The position numbers and the translations under genes were made by a program. From Oreohelix idahoensis (Eukaryota; Mollusca; Gastropoda; Stylommatophora; Oreohelicidae): a stretch of 64,000 nt of DNA. Every line of letters begins with the position of its first letter. Positions within the stretch are counted from its first letter, which is position 1. A model generated the notes under the pieces. That model saw nothing but the letters and a program-made list of their open reading frames with translations, had not been told where the DNA came from and did not search any database. Shown here in pieces: positions 33,839 through 45,305 of this stretch. The stretch lies in assembly GCA_024509875.1 (NCBI GenBank), contig JAMPIV010012223.1, positions 230,001 through 294,000 of the forward strand, written 5' to 3'.

Positions 33839-34010
33839 TATTATTGCATGGATAATATTTATTGAGATATCTAGTTTGGCTCTTTGTCACTTTTTGTGAG
33901 TGTCCCAAAACGGTTTGTGCATGTACATTTGCACCCTCTCTCTCTCTCTCTCTCTCGTCTTCATCGTCTTATTATTTGACATATTTTCTGCACACACAGT
34001 GTTGCCTAGC

Positions 34011-35438
34011 TGTTGCGTGCATATTTTTGACGCACATATTACAAAAAAATCGATATGGTTATTTAATATGGGAAAAATATAGTCATGCATCCATCTGTGT
34101 ATGAAAATGCTGTTTATTGTAAAAGCGAGATAATCCATGTTTGATTCACACTTTTGATTATAGGAGTAATCGGTCTGGATATCGATCCAGCGCAAGAATA
34201 GTACGCTTGCGTTTGTACTTAATTTTAGGGCCAGAAAATATATTAATTTGCTTATTGTGTTTATGGCCTGAATTCATATGTATTACATATTATTAGTACA
34301 AGTAGAATCAGTCCTATATTGTATATTTTGGATGGGTATGAGGGACTAGATTCTTGTTAGCGGAAGTATGAGTTGTCTTAACAAGTCGTGATGAGTTCCG
34401 ATGTACTGCTAAGAATGGCGGGGTACGTTTTTCAAGAGCTGGTCCCTTCGTCAAGAAAAAATGTCTTACGAAGTGGTTTTTTCTTCTGGAGGAGATAGTG
34501 TCTCTACGATAGTTGGTGTTAGAGACTCTCCTTATGTCAGTATATAGATGATTCGGACTCCAGGTAAACCCAGCTCGTATTTTTGATGATCTCTCGTCGG
34601 TTAGGCCTAGCTTGACTTTTGGGTGCTTCGATATGCTAGTGTCGTGTTTTGTATCGACGAAGATGACAGATTTTCCTGCAGCGGTTATGGCTACGTGAAC
34701 TAACCTGATCACCGTAGTGCTGCATGGAACCATTCATGAAATCCTTTATATATCCATTGTAAATTAACTTTGGCTGATATTCTTCCTATGAATGAGTGAA
34801 CGACAACTCAGGAAGGTAGCCATGTTGGATTTCGGTCATCGTCTGTTTTGATCACTGCCAAGAGAACAGATTATTTATCTTATTATCGGACAGTGACAGA
34901 GAGATCTCAATCCTGCTAGAAACCCCCTTTTCGTGGTTTCATAAGATGATGTATCATGACATTGAACTTTGATGTACTACCCATTATTTCTGCATGTGTC
35001 ATGACTTCAGATCTGCTATGTATACCTACAAATTGTTATGTCAACAAAGCCTGATGTACTCGTATGTCCCAGTGTGTACGTCTGAATAAATTGAGTAAAC
35101 TAAGATTCCAGCAGTCTGCATTGGTGCCTTGTAGACACATGTGTATGAGTGATTATATTGGTCAGCACACGAACAGTACACCATTCGCGGTAATCACACT
35201 CTACACTACTACTTCATACATACACCATCCTGCGTCGGCTGAAGTGACCAAGTTTAGGGCCTGCTTCCCCTGGAGCCTTTGCCTTCCCTAACTCAGGACT
35301 AGGGTGAGTTACCCATTTACAGCTGGGTAGACTGGAGCATGCCTGATCTCAACAACACACCACTCTTCCTTACAGAGCAGACAGACTGATACTTTACAGT
35401 GGTGTACTACAGGTGTAGTAAGAAATAACGTCTTTACA
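34011..35438 (+). repeat. Element C 5' LTR
   Basis: It starts TGTTGCGTGCATATTTTTG and matches 42168-43501 up to 35416. The last 22 bases up to TTTACA (35438) are placed by the primer site that follows. Sequence 35170-35260 is missing from the 3' copy. Confidence 0.88.
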
Positions 35439-35439
35439 G

Positions 35440-35457
35440 TGGCGAGCCAGATTCCTG
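35440..35457 (+). promoter_or_regulatory. Element C primer binding site, probable
   Basis: TGGCGAGCCAGATTCC begins one base after the proposed LTR end. It complements a tRNA ending in ...CTCGCCA. The tRNA was not assigned. Confidence 0.6.
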
Positions 35458-36401
35458 GGTCCAGCTTACGCAGTTTTGTGTTGAGAATCACAGTTTACAG
35501 CTGAAAGAACATTTGTTTGAACACATCAACACCAGTAGGACAGCTTGACCTGTATTACCGATAGGATGCTGTATCTAGGTCAGCACTTGTTGACAGTTTT
35601 TCGCTGTACAGACAGTATTACACAGGACAGTGGTATCAAGTGTAGAAAATATCTGGAGCAATATTGTTGACATTTCTCAATGTACAGAAGAATCGCAGTG
35701 TTGCTGAATAAAGTGCATAGTTCATCGTGGGATCTTCATATGCTCAACAGAGAAAAAATTGACAGTGTAATAGTTTAAACTTAAGTCTATTACTGAATAA
35801 AGTGGCAAGTTAGTATTATTTAAATAAACTGTGCCTACTTTACAACACTATACTGGCAACACATTCCATTCATGACATAAAATGATATTGTATGCTATAT
35901 GCTATTTATGCTTACATGTTATTTGTTGTGTATTAAATTAGTTTATATTCTGTGTGACTAGAACAGGAAATACCGAGTAATATTGGTCTTGTTCTGGCGT
36001 TCGATAGGGAGCAATTTCTTAATTGAAATTTGCTTGCAACATAGTTTGCAAATATTTGGTTAGTTGTGACGACTGTTTCATATTTGTATTTGTAACATTT
36101 TTTGTGTTCCTTAGTTTTGTTTGATTTGTTTGTATAATTGTAGGTCTCATCTTTCCTTTCATTTCAGTTTTTTACACCCTTATGTTTATACACTGTAGCG
36201 TTATTTGTCTTGTTATCTTATGGCAGTTATCATCACAGGTTCTGTGATCATTTTTTTCATTTCCCCTATTTAATTTAATTTGATCTCTGCAAATGTTTTC
36301 AGATTGTCTTTTCTTGTTTGTCATTTGTAATGTCTTTAGTTGACATATGACGTATAGTGGTATACACTGATAGTATAGTACAGATCAGTACTTTCTGATT
36401 G

Positions 36402-36705
36402 TTATTGGAAAAGGGAAATATTTTTTTTTCCACAGGTACTCAAGTGATCTTTGATTACATTGAGGTATACAAGACCTTTGTAAGGCTTGTCTCCCAAAGT
36501 TATTGGTAAAGGGAAATATTTTTTTCCACAGGTACTCAAGTGATCTTTGATTACAGTGAGGTATACAAGACCTTTGTAAGGCTTGTCCCCACAGTATTTG
36601 AGATACAATTATTGTTGTCCACAGGTACTCAAGTTATCATTGGTTATTGTAAACCATACAAGTTTGGACTAAGACTAAGTCTAAGGTATAGACTTGTCTC
36701 CCATT
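36402..36705 (+). repeat. 98-bp tandem repeat in element C leader, with acceptor-like sites
   Basis: Units at 36402-36499 and 36500-36592 are nearly identical, and a diverged third lies at about 36608-36705. Each contains a pyrimidine run ending in CCACAG followed by GTACTCAAG. The AG positions are 36435, 36531 and 36624. A fourth acceptor-like TTTACTTTTTCAG ends at 36736, just before the gag ATG. Confidence 0.85.
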
Positions 36706-36758
36706 AACAAAGAGAGTAATTTATTTACTTTTTCAGGTTTCTGATTTAAGAAGACAAT

Positions 36759-37353
36759 ATGTCTACCTTAGATTATTTCATTACACTAGGAAAATCTTTT
36801 GATAAGACTGGAAAAGACTTAGAACAATGGGCTGTTGCTCAATATGACAAAGCATTAGCTGCAGAAGAAAAAAAAATTGCTGCTGCTGTTGAAGAAAAAA
36901 AAATTGCTGCTGAGGAAAAAAAAGCTGCGGCTGAGGAGAGAAGACTTCAAATAGAAGAAAAAAAAGCTGCTGCAGAAGAAAGGAAAGCCTTAGCTGAAGA
37001 AAAAAGATTAGAAAAAGAAGCTGATACTGCTGCTGAACTTAAGAAATTGCAGATGCAAGTGGAGGAAAGGAGATTTGAGGCAGAACAGAAGAAATTAGAA
37101 GCTGCTGCAGAACAGAAAAAACTAGAAGTTGCTAGAAGCTGCAGCAGAACAGAAAAAACTAGAAGCTGCTGCACAACAGAAAAAACTAGAAGTTGCTGCT
37201 GCTGCAGAACAGAAAAACCTAGACGCTGCTGCAGAACAGAAAAGATTAGATAGAGAAGCTGAAGAGAGAAAAGCAATAAGAGAACATGAGTGTGAATTAG
37301 AGAAATTAAAATTGACATGTATGAGAGTAATGTTATCAGGCATCTGGTGGTAA
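36759..37353 (+). pseudogene. Element C Gag N-terminus, frameshifted
   Basis: ATG 36759 opens the conserved head MSTLDYFITLGKSFDKTGKD, then an alanine/glutamate/lysine coiled coil made of near-repeats of AAAEQKKLE. The coil continues from frame 1 (36759-37253) into another frame (37129-37353) within a GCAGCAGAACAG repeat. It must shift again near 37325-37335 to reach the capsid frame. Repeat slippage explains the first break. Without these, Gag and Pol would be one long ORF. Confidence 0.85.
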
Positions 37354-37366
37354 TGGTAAACCCTTT

Positions 37367-40300
37367 GTGTACAAGGTCAAAGTACCAGCGTTTAACCCTA
37401 CCAGTGATGACATAATATTTTGGCTTTCTAGATTTGAACGGGCTTGTCGATCTCATAATGTTGACAAATCACAGTATGTGAATCAGTTGTCTGAAAATCT
37501 AAAAGGGGAGTCTCTGAGTAAGTTATATTTTGTTGAAGAGGCCGACAAAGACAATTATGATGCTGTTAGGGCAGCTTTGATAAAGAGATATCAGCTGTCT
37601 GAGGAAGGTTACCGTCTTTTGTTTAAAACAATGAGACCTGAGGTAGGTGTAGAATTCTCAGATTTCATCTCAAAAGCACGAATTACACTTTCACGATGGA
37701 TTGAATTATCCAAAACAGAGAAAACATTTGATGGTCTTACAGATTTATTGCTAAGAGACAAGGTCATGTCTTCTGTAAATAAATCATTCCTAGAGTTCTT
37801 ACATGAGCGTAAACCTAGTACAATAAAGCAAATGGAAGAATATTGTGACCAGTATGCCACGGCACACCCTGACATGATTCTTAGTAACTCTAACATTAAA
37901 GAGAGTATGCCAGTTGCTTCGGCAACAGAATATAATCAGAATTACTCACACAAATTCCAAGGAGCTAAAAATAAATTTGATAAAAAGGTTAATTGGAATA
38001 AGTATCAAAACCAAGATAACCACTCAAATCAGGGTTCTTCTTCGAAGAACTGGAATCGGGCTGATAGTCCTCGACACGCGAGGGGTACCCATAATGTTAG
38101 AAATTCTCGGAAAGGGAGTAGCTATAGGAACTACCCAAGTGCTTCATGGAGACAAAAGAAACAATATTACAGGGATACTCAATATAACGAGCATGATGAT
38201 TATGATCATGAATATTATGATTCAAACCCAAATAGGGGTTATAACAGAGGCAATAATAATTATAGAGACAATTATAACCGAGGTAGATCACAACACAAAA
38301 GACATGGTAAATCTTATTACCAGGCTAACTCTGCACAACAGGAGTTCCACGACACCGATAATCAGAATAATGATAAAAAAGACTCCAATAGTGTAGCAAA
38401 TTCCGCTTTCGATTTTGCTAGAGCATCTGAGTGTTCGCAATGCAAAACATTATTCGATCCAACCACAGTTTCTACTTTAAGCTGCGGTCACCCACTTCCC
38501 GCTCTCCATGCGTCAATTGCGCATAATGGAAGGGGTGCTCTTGTCTTTAATAGGGGCCTAATAGATGGTACTCCGGTATCAATTCTTTTCGACTCGGGGT
38601 GCACTACCATTGGAGTGAGGCAATCACTCGTAAATCCTTCTCGAGCTACGGGCAATATAGTCAAATGTGTAACATTTGGTGGCACATTGGAGAAGTACTC
38701 CACTGCCATTATCAATATTGCTACACCGTTCTTTACAGGAGAGGTGCAAGCATGTCTCTTGCCGAATCCGATCGCTGATCTTATCATCGGTCGCATTCAT
38801 GGAGTGAAAGAATGCACTCCACAGCAAATCTCTAATTGGGAAAATGTTAATATGCAATCTGCTAATGCAGTAATCACTAGGGCTCAAGCTCTCAATATGC
38901 CACAATCTTCACATTCTGAAGATAATGATGCGCAGATCCAAGATGATCCCTTGGAGATTTCACACGATTCCTTTATTAAACAGCAGGAAGATGATCCTAC
39001 TCTAAAGAAATTCTTTACTCTGGCAACAAAAGGTGATCCGAATAAGGATACAAATCGTAAATCTTGGATTACGATGAAGAATGGCGTACTTGTACGTATG
39101 GTACAAGACTCCGCTAAGTCCATTCATTCTCAAATCCTTGTGCCTAAAAATATGAGAGTTAAAATTTTACAGCACGCTCATGATTCGCAGTGTGCTGGAC
39201 ATATGGGTTTTTCCCGTACTAAAGCTAGAGTTCTTCAATCTTTCTTTTGGCCTGCTGTGAATAAGGACATACGAATCTATTGTCGATCTTGTAAAGTATG
39301 TCAAGAGATTAAATCCAGAGGTCCACGCCATGATGCACCTATTCAGGCTGCAGACATTCCCATTCGGCCATTTCAAAAAATGGCGATAGACATCATTGGT
39401 CCATTTAAGATAAAGTCTGCTAGAGGACACCAATTTATTCTGACGTGTGTTGATATGTGCACACGTTGGCCGGAGGCTGTTCCTCTAAAGAGCATAACTA
39501 CTGCTGATGTCGCAGATGCTCTTTGGTTAATATTTTCTCGTCTGGGGTTTCCAGCAGAAATATTATCCGACCATGGTACCCAACTTATATCGGATACCAT
39601 GTCTCAAGTAATGTCGACTCTGAAGATAGAGAGATCGCTGAGTAGTATTTATCATCCTATGTCCAATGGGATGGTGGAACGTTTGAATAGAACTCTGAAA
39701 AACCTACTAGGTAAGATAACAGAAGATCATCCTCAGGATTGGGATAGGGTTTTACCCGCGGCTCTCTTTGCATATAGAGAGGTCGCCAACGAACATACAG
39801 GATTTTCTCCCTTTGAACTTGTCTTTGGCGCGAAACCGCGAGGTCCTATGTCCTTACTTCATGATCTTATAACTGCTGATAATATTGTCGATGACACAAA
39901 ATCCTCTTATGAATATGTCATCGCACTTAGACACAAGATTATTGAAGCATGCAAATTGGCAAATGCTTCTTCTGAATTTGCGAAACAGAAGGCAAGGGAA
40001 TTTGCCAATAAAAAGAGATGTTTGCGTCAACTTTGTCCAGGTGACAAAGCATTTGTCTTGCTACCTTGTAGGGAAAATAGACTTCTCATTTCTTGGAAAG
40101 GTCCGTACGATATAATATCAAAGGTTTCCGATGTTGACTATATCGTCGATATTGACGGGAAGCGTAAAACCTTCCACATCAACATGCTCACGGAATTCCA
40201 TGAACGTCCTGATTATTTACAACCTGTTTTCCAGGCAACGGACGATTTTCCAGTCCAACATGGACAGTACTCATCTCTGTCAGTAATACAGGATGAGGAA

Positions 40301-41770
40301 ACGAGTTTCTCGGATGTAAATTTACCTTTTCCAATGATTCCTCTTCACTCTAATGAATCATGGAAAGATGTTGCAATTTCTCCAGAATTATCTCCAGGAG
40401 AGCAGAAACAAGTTTCTACTATGTTAGAACAATTTCAGGATGTCCTTACTGACATTCCTGGTCAAACGGATGTCATTCAACATGACATTATTCTTACTGA
40501 CCATAGTCCTATAAGAGTCAGACCGTATCCTATCCCGATACATTTCCAAGCACAGGTAGAGAAAGAGTTAGATGAGATGATAGAGTTAAAAATTATTGAA
40601 CCATCCACATCAGCATATTCTTCGCCGATGGTTATAGTACGGAAAAAAGACAATAACATACGTCTTTGCGTGGATTATCGCAAATTGAATCAAGTGACTA
40701 AATTCGATGCTGAACCTATGCCTTTACTAGAAGAGCTACTTACGAGACTATCGAATTCTCACTTCTTTACTAAACTCGATTTGTCTAAGGGATATTGGCA
40801 AGTTCCACTATCCGAACACGCCAAACCGTTTACTGCTTTTTCGACGCCTAGGGGTCTATTCCAATGGAATTTCATGCCTTTCGGTCTTATGAACGCCCCT
40901 GCTACATTTGTACGCATGATGCGTCGAATCCTATCTCATCGCTCAGATGTCATTGCGTATCTTGATGACATCTGTCTTTTCAGTGATACTTGGAACGATC
41001 ACTATAATGGTATAAATGAACTATTGTCTATCTTACGCGAGCATAACCTGACAGCGAAACCATCGAAAGCATGTATTGGTTTTAGCGAAATATCTTTCTT
41101 AGGACACCGTGTTGGTCATGGGTTCCTAAAAACAGAAGACCATAATACAAGTAAGATACTTAACATTTCTATTCCTAAGACTAAAAAGCAAGTACGAAGT
41201 CTCTTAGGTCTAATACAATTTTATGGACGATTCATACCGAATCTGTCCTCCATTATGTCACCTCTTTCTTCCTTGCTAAAGAAAGGGTCTCCTAATGTAG
41301 TCCATTGGACTCAAGAATGTCAATCCTCTTTGGATAAGGTTAAAACTATGTTTTCTACTTCACCTATCCTAGTATTACCTTCTAAGGATAAGACATTTAT
41401 TCTTCGTAGTGACGCTTCATCCACCGGGATTGGAGCTGCACTAATGCAAGAGTACTCTGGAACTCTGCATCCTGTGATGTATATTTCTCGGAAATTAAAT
41501 GCCGCAGAGAAGAATTACTCGGTCCTAGACCGTGAATTATTGGCTATGGTTTGGTCAATCCTTAAACTACAAAGATTTCTTCTGGGCGCGCATTTCATTG
41601 TGGAAACTGACCAGAAAGCTCTTACGGCTATTCAGAGTAAAAATCTGAAGAGCGCGAGATCAACGCGATACGCGATTGCTCTACAGCCATTTCATTTTTC
41701 GGTGCGAGCTATCCGTGGGTCAGAAAATGTGATGGCAGATATTTTGTCTAGATGCCCACATGATTCATAA
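37367..41770 (+). CDS. Element C polyprotein: capsid, protease, integrase, RT, RNase H
   Basis: The 1467-codon frame is open from 37331; the listed start is an internal GTG. Capsid: residues 1-190. Asn/Arg/Tyr-rich basic linker: 190-340. CSQCKTLF...LSCGH motif: near 355-375. Protease FDSGCTTIG: near 409. Integrase H2C2: 602-645. DDE core: D in AIDIIGPF near 674, D in SDHGTQ near 736, E in MVERLNR near 769. GPY-type module SWKGPYDII: near 908. RT with LDLSKGYWQVPL near 1135 and YLDDICLF near 1197. RNase H: DASS near 1349, ELLAMVW, ETDQKAL, ending ILSRCP. All catalytic residues are present, so pol enzymes could be functional; Gag is not. It acts in cytoplasmic particles, then the nucleus. Confidence 0.95.
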   Translation: MYKVKVPAFNPTSDDIIFWLSRFERACRSHNVDKSQYVNQLSENLKGESLSKLYFVEEADKDNYDAVRAALIKRYQLSEEGYRLLFKTMRPEVGVEFSDFISKARITLSRWIELSKTEKTFDGLTDLLLRDKVMSSVNKSFLEFLHERKPSTIKQMEEYCDQYATAHPDMILSNSNIKESMPVASATEYNQNYSHKFQGAKNKFDKKVNWNKYQNQDNHSNQGSSSKNWNRADSPRHARGTHNVRNSRKGSSYRNYPSASWRQKKQYYRDTQYNEHDDYDHEYYDSNPNRGYNRGNNNYRDNYNRGRSQHKRHGKSYYQANSAQQEFHDTDNQNNDKKDSNSVANSAFDFARASECSQCKTLFDPTTVSTLSCGHPLPALHASIAHNGRGALVFNRGLIDGTPVSILFDSGCTTIGVRQSLVNPSRATGNIVKCVTFGGTLEKYSTAIINIATPFFTGEVQACLLPNPIADLIIGRIHGVKECTPQQISNWENVNMQSANAVITRAQALNMPQSSHSEDNDAQIQDDPLEISHDSFIKQQEDDPTLKKFFTLATKGDPNKDTNRKSWITMKNGVLVRMVQDSAKSIHSQILVPKNMRVKILQHAHDSQCAGHMGFSRTKARVLQSFFWPAVNKDIRIYCRSCKVCQEIKSRGPRHDAPIQAADIPIRPFQKMAIDIIGPFKIKSARGHQFILTCVDMCTRWPEAVPLKSITTADVADALWLIFSRLGFPAEILSDHGTQLISDTMSQVMSTLKIERSLSSIYHPMSNGMVERLNRTLKNLLGKITEDHPQDWDRVLPAALFAYREVANEHTGFSPFELVFGAKPRGPMSLLHDLITADNIVDDTKSSYEYVIALRHKIIEACKLANASSEFAKQKAREFANKKRCLRQLCPGDKAFVLLPCRENRLLISWKGPYDIISKVSDVDYIVDIDGKRKTFHINMLTEFHERPDYLQPVFQATDDFPVQHGQYSSLSVIQDEETSFSDVNLPFPMIPLHSNESWKDVAISPELSPGEQKQVSTMLEQFQDVLTDIPGQTDVIQHDIILTDHSPIRVRPYPIPIHFQAQVEKELDEMIELKIIEPSTSAYSSPMVIVRKKDNNIRLCVDYRKLNQVTKFDAEPMPLLEELLTRLSNSHFFTKLDLSKGYWQVPLSEHAKPFTAFSTPRGLFQWNFMPFGLMNAPATFVRMMRRILSHRSDVIAYLDDICLFSDTWNDHYNGINELLSILREHNLTAKPSKACIGFSEISFLGHRVGHGFLKTEDHNTSKILNISIPKTKKQVRSLLGLIQFYGRFIPNLSSIMSPLSSLLKKGSPNVVHWTQECQSSLDKVKTMFSTSPILVLPSKDKTFILRSDASSTGIGAALMQEYSGTLHPVMYISRKLNAAEKNYSVLDRELLAMVWSILKLQRFLLGAHFIVETDQKALTAIQSKNLKSARSTRYAIALQPFHFSVRAIRGSENVMADILSRCPHDS

Positions 41771-42149
41771 CTGTTATACAGCTTTGATACAATTGTTTCT
41801 ATGTTGAAATGTGTACACATATGTATATATTGATTGTAACACTACTTAGCGGTTCATGGATATTTATTCACCGCTGATTTTTTCAATGTTTTTCGTCTTT
41901 GATGATCATGATGTTAAGATATCTTAGATGGAATTTATGTATAAACTAATGTGGAAATTGTGTCATTGCTAATATTGTAGTATGCGTTGGTGACACCTCT
42001 CTGGAAATATTAATACTTAGAGAAGTGCTTTCTCTAAGGTCATAAAACTTATGCTTATCATCTGCGCATTGTTATTGGTGCGTTGTGAGCCTATTGTATG
42101 TTGCTCCTAGATGTATTTCAAAAAAAAAAATGTACCATTTTTTTTTTTC

Positions 42150-42167
42150 CCGAGGGGTGTGGTAATC
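42150..42167 (+). promoter_or_regulatory. Element C polypurine tract
   Basis: CGAGGGGTGTGGTAATC lies directly before the 3' LTR start at 42168. It is G-rich like the element A tract. Confidence 0.65.
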
Positions 42168-43501
42168 TGTTGCGTGCATATTTTTGACGCACATATTACA
42201 AAAAAATCGATATGGTTATTTAATATGGGAAAAATATAGTCATGCATCCATCTGTGTATGAAAATGCTGTTTATTGTAAAAGCGAGATAATCCATGTTTG
42301 ATTCACACTTTTGATTATAGGAGTAATCGGTCTGGATATCGATCCAGCGCAAGAATAGTACGCTTGCGTTTGTACTTAATTTTAGGGCCAGAAAATATAT
42401 TAATTTGCTTATTGTGTTTATGGCCTGAATTCATATGTATTACATATTATTAGTACAAGTAGAATCAGTCCTATATTGTATATTTTGGATGGGTATGAGG
42501 GACTAGATTCTTGTTAGCGGAAGTATGAGTTGTCTTAACAAGTCGTGATGAGTTCCGATGTACTGCTAAGAATGGCGGGGTACGTTTTTCAAGAGCTGGT
42601 CCTTCGTCAAGAAAAAATGTCTACGAAGTGGTTTTTTCTTCTGGAGGAGATAGTGTCTCTACGATAGTTTGTGTTAGAGACTCTCCTTATGTCAGTATAT
42701 AGATGATTCGGACTCCAGGTAAACCCAGCTCGTATTTTTGATGATCTCTCGTCGGTTAGGCCTAGCTTGACTTTTGGGTGCTTCGATATGCTAGTGTCGT
42801 GTTTTGTATCGACGAAGATGACAGATTTTCCTGCAGCGGTTATGGCTACGTGAACTAACCTGATCACCGTAGTGCTGCATGGAACCATTCATGAAATCCT
42901 TTATATATCCATTGTAAATTAACTTTGGCTGATATTCTTCCTATGAATGAGTGAACGACAACTCAGGAAGGTAGCCATGTTGGATTTCGGTCATCGTCTG
43001 TTTTGATCACTGCCAAGAGAACAGATTATTTATCTTATTATCGGACAGTGACAGAGAGATCTCAATCCTGCTAGAAACCCCCTTTTCGTGGTTTCATAAG
43101 ATGATGTATCATGACATTGAACTTTGATGTACTACCCATTATTTCTGCATGTGTCATGACTTCAGATCTGCTATGTATACCTACAAATTGTTATGTCAAC
43201 AAAGCCTGATGTACTCGTATGTCCCAGTGTGTACGTCTGAATAAATTGAGTAAACTAAGATTCCAGCAGTCTGCATTGGTGCCTTGTAGACACATGTGTA
43301 TGAGTGATTATATTGGCCTTCCCTAACTCAGGACTAGGGTGGGGCCTGCTTCCCCTGGAGCCTTTGCCTTCCCTAACTCAGGACTAGGGTAAGTTACCCA
43401 TTTACAGCTGGGTAGACTGGAGCATGCCTGATCTCAACAACACACCACTCTTCCTTACAGAGCAGACAGACTGATACTTTACAGTGGTGTACTACAGGTG
43501 T
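42168..43501 (+). repeat. Element C 3' LTR, rearranged
   Basis: It matches the 5' LTR closely until about 43315. There, about 95 bases are lost and CCTTCCCTAACTCAGGACTA is duplicated. The match then continues to 43501, about 22 bases short of the 5' LTR's proposed end. Confidence 0.88.
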
Positions 43502-44580
43502 TAAGACGCAAGGTATTTACGTTTCGCGGGCATAATCGATAAAAAGAAAGCCAGATTAGCTGTCTAAGAAATCCGTCTGATGGATTTACGCAATCACAGG
43601 TGATAATACGTAATCGTTTCCGCTACACCATCTCTGTGTAATTATTACAGATGACCTGTCAGAGGAGACAATATTGGTGGTGCATAAAGATACAATCGGA
43701 AGTGTTACTGCCTTATTAAAAGGAGGTCACGCGTCGCAATGTTAAAAATTGATATTTTAAAACACGCGGGAGATATTATGATTTAACACCCCTACCCATA
43801 TAGTTCTAAAGAGCTTACCATTGGCTTGATTTGAGAGCCGGAATTGACTTTAACTTTCATTGGCAAGTTGGTCTACAAATACAATCTGGGACTTGACCTA
43901 AGAAATGGCAATATAATCTAGAGAAATTGGAGTCACAGATAAAACTGCATCGCAACGTCAAATTAACAATTCACCAGAGCCAGAGAAAAGGATAGGACAA
44001 AGAATTCCAAAATTATAAGTGACAGATCGAAGTATTTGGTCAACATTGAAACTTAAAATTAAATCGCGATTTTTAAATACAAAGACTGGAAACTTAAAGG
44101 ATCAGGACACAGTATGTGTGCAACTTTGAAACTTAAAAGGAAACTCGCATTTTTAAATACAAAGACTGAAGACCTAAGGAATCAGATCACCCATCATAAG
44201 AGGAATACTAAAATTTATCAGACCAAGTGATTCGAAAGAGTCTAACCTAAGTTGCTGTGTCCATTCTAACTGTGCCAGGAGATTGTAGATCCCATTTGGG
44301 GTAAGTTGTGAACCAATAATTTACAAATGTGAATGTGACATGTTTTTCTTGCTAAGTTTGTATATTTGAAGCTGGCAACCTCAACATATGAAAATATTAT
44401 TTTCATAAACCACTACAGCCCGCGTTTGTGACGGTTTCTTGCTAATCGTATGAAAAACCGACAGCAGAGGTGATCCCAGATTCCGTAAGGAGCAGTGAAG
44501 AGTGATGATTACATCACAAGTGCCGAAAGTGTATAATATCATTTTGTGAGATATATGTACCTTGTTAATTGTAATTCAGT
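43502..44580. other. No gene; local tandem duplication at about 44041-44190
   Basis: Two diverged copies of about 75 bases share 'tttttaaatacaaagactg' and 'gaaacttaaa'. The rest is featureless. Confidence 0.5.
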
Positions 44581-44919
44581 AGAATGGGGGGGAAATACAA
44601 ATAGTAATGCGTCTTACAAGGAGAAAGGACAGGAAAAACCTACGTTGCGGCCACAAGGCCTTCGTCAGGGACAGACAAACAAGACAGGAGGGAAAGAAAG
44701 AAAATGAGAATTAAGTAGAGAACATGAAACTATAAAAATAAGAGAAAAAAAAACTCCCTTGTGTCCAGTCACATGTCCAGTCACAGAAGCAAGATAGATA
44801 TATAAAGTGAGGGAAAAGCGATTTAGAAAAAAAATAAATAAATAAATAAATAGATATAAATAAAAAATAATAAAAATAAATTAATTAAATTTAAAAAAAA
44901 AAAAATTTATAAAAAGAAA

Positions 44920-45212
<293 letters not shown>

Positions 45213-45305
45213 ATTTTTAAAAATAAAAAATAAAAATTTTTAAATGAGTGATCACATCAAAGTAGACAGTCATAATACAATAGGGACTAGATAGAGAAAG
45301 GCGTC

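Larger units (their letters stand above)
34011..43501 (+). mobile_element. Element C: Gmr1-like LTR retrotransposon, pol intact
   Basis: LTRs are at 34011-35438 and 42168-43501. A 1.3-kb leader, Gag N-terminus (36759 on), a 1467-codon CA-PR-IN-RT-RH frame and a polypurine tract lie in order. There is no envelope gene. It is closely related to element A domain by domain. Gag is broken by two frameshifts in its coiled coil, and the 3' LTR has a deletion and a small duplication. No target duplication was recognised (CTAGC on the left). Confidence 0.92.

Noticed and set aside
36402..36705. Repeats considered as a CRISPR-like or satellite array
   Set aside because: Only two clear units plus one diverged, inside a retrotransposon leader; a local tandem duplication is enough.
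41771..42149. Envelope gene after RNase H (making element C an errantivirus-like element)
   Set aside because: Only about 380 bases separate RNase H from the polypurine tract, without an ORF. Elements A and B also lack an envelope-like frame.
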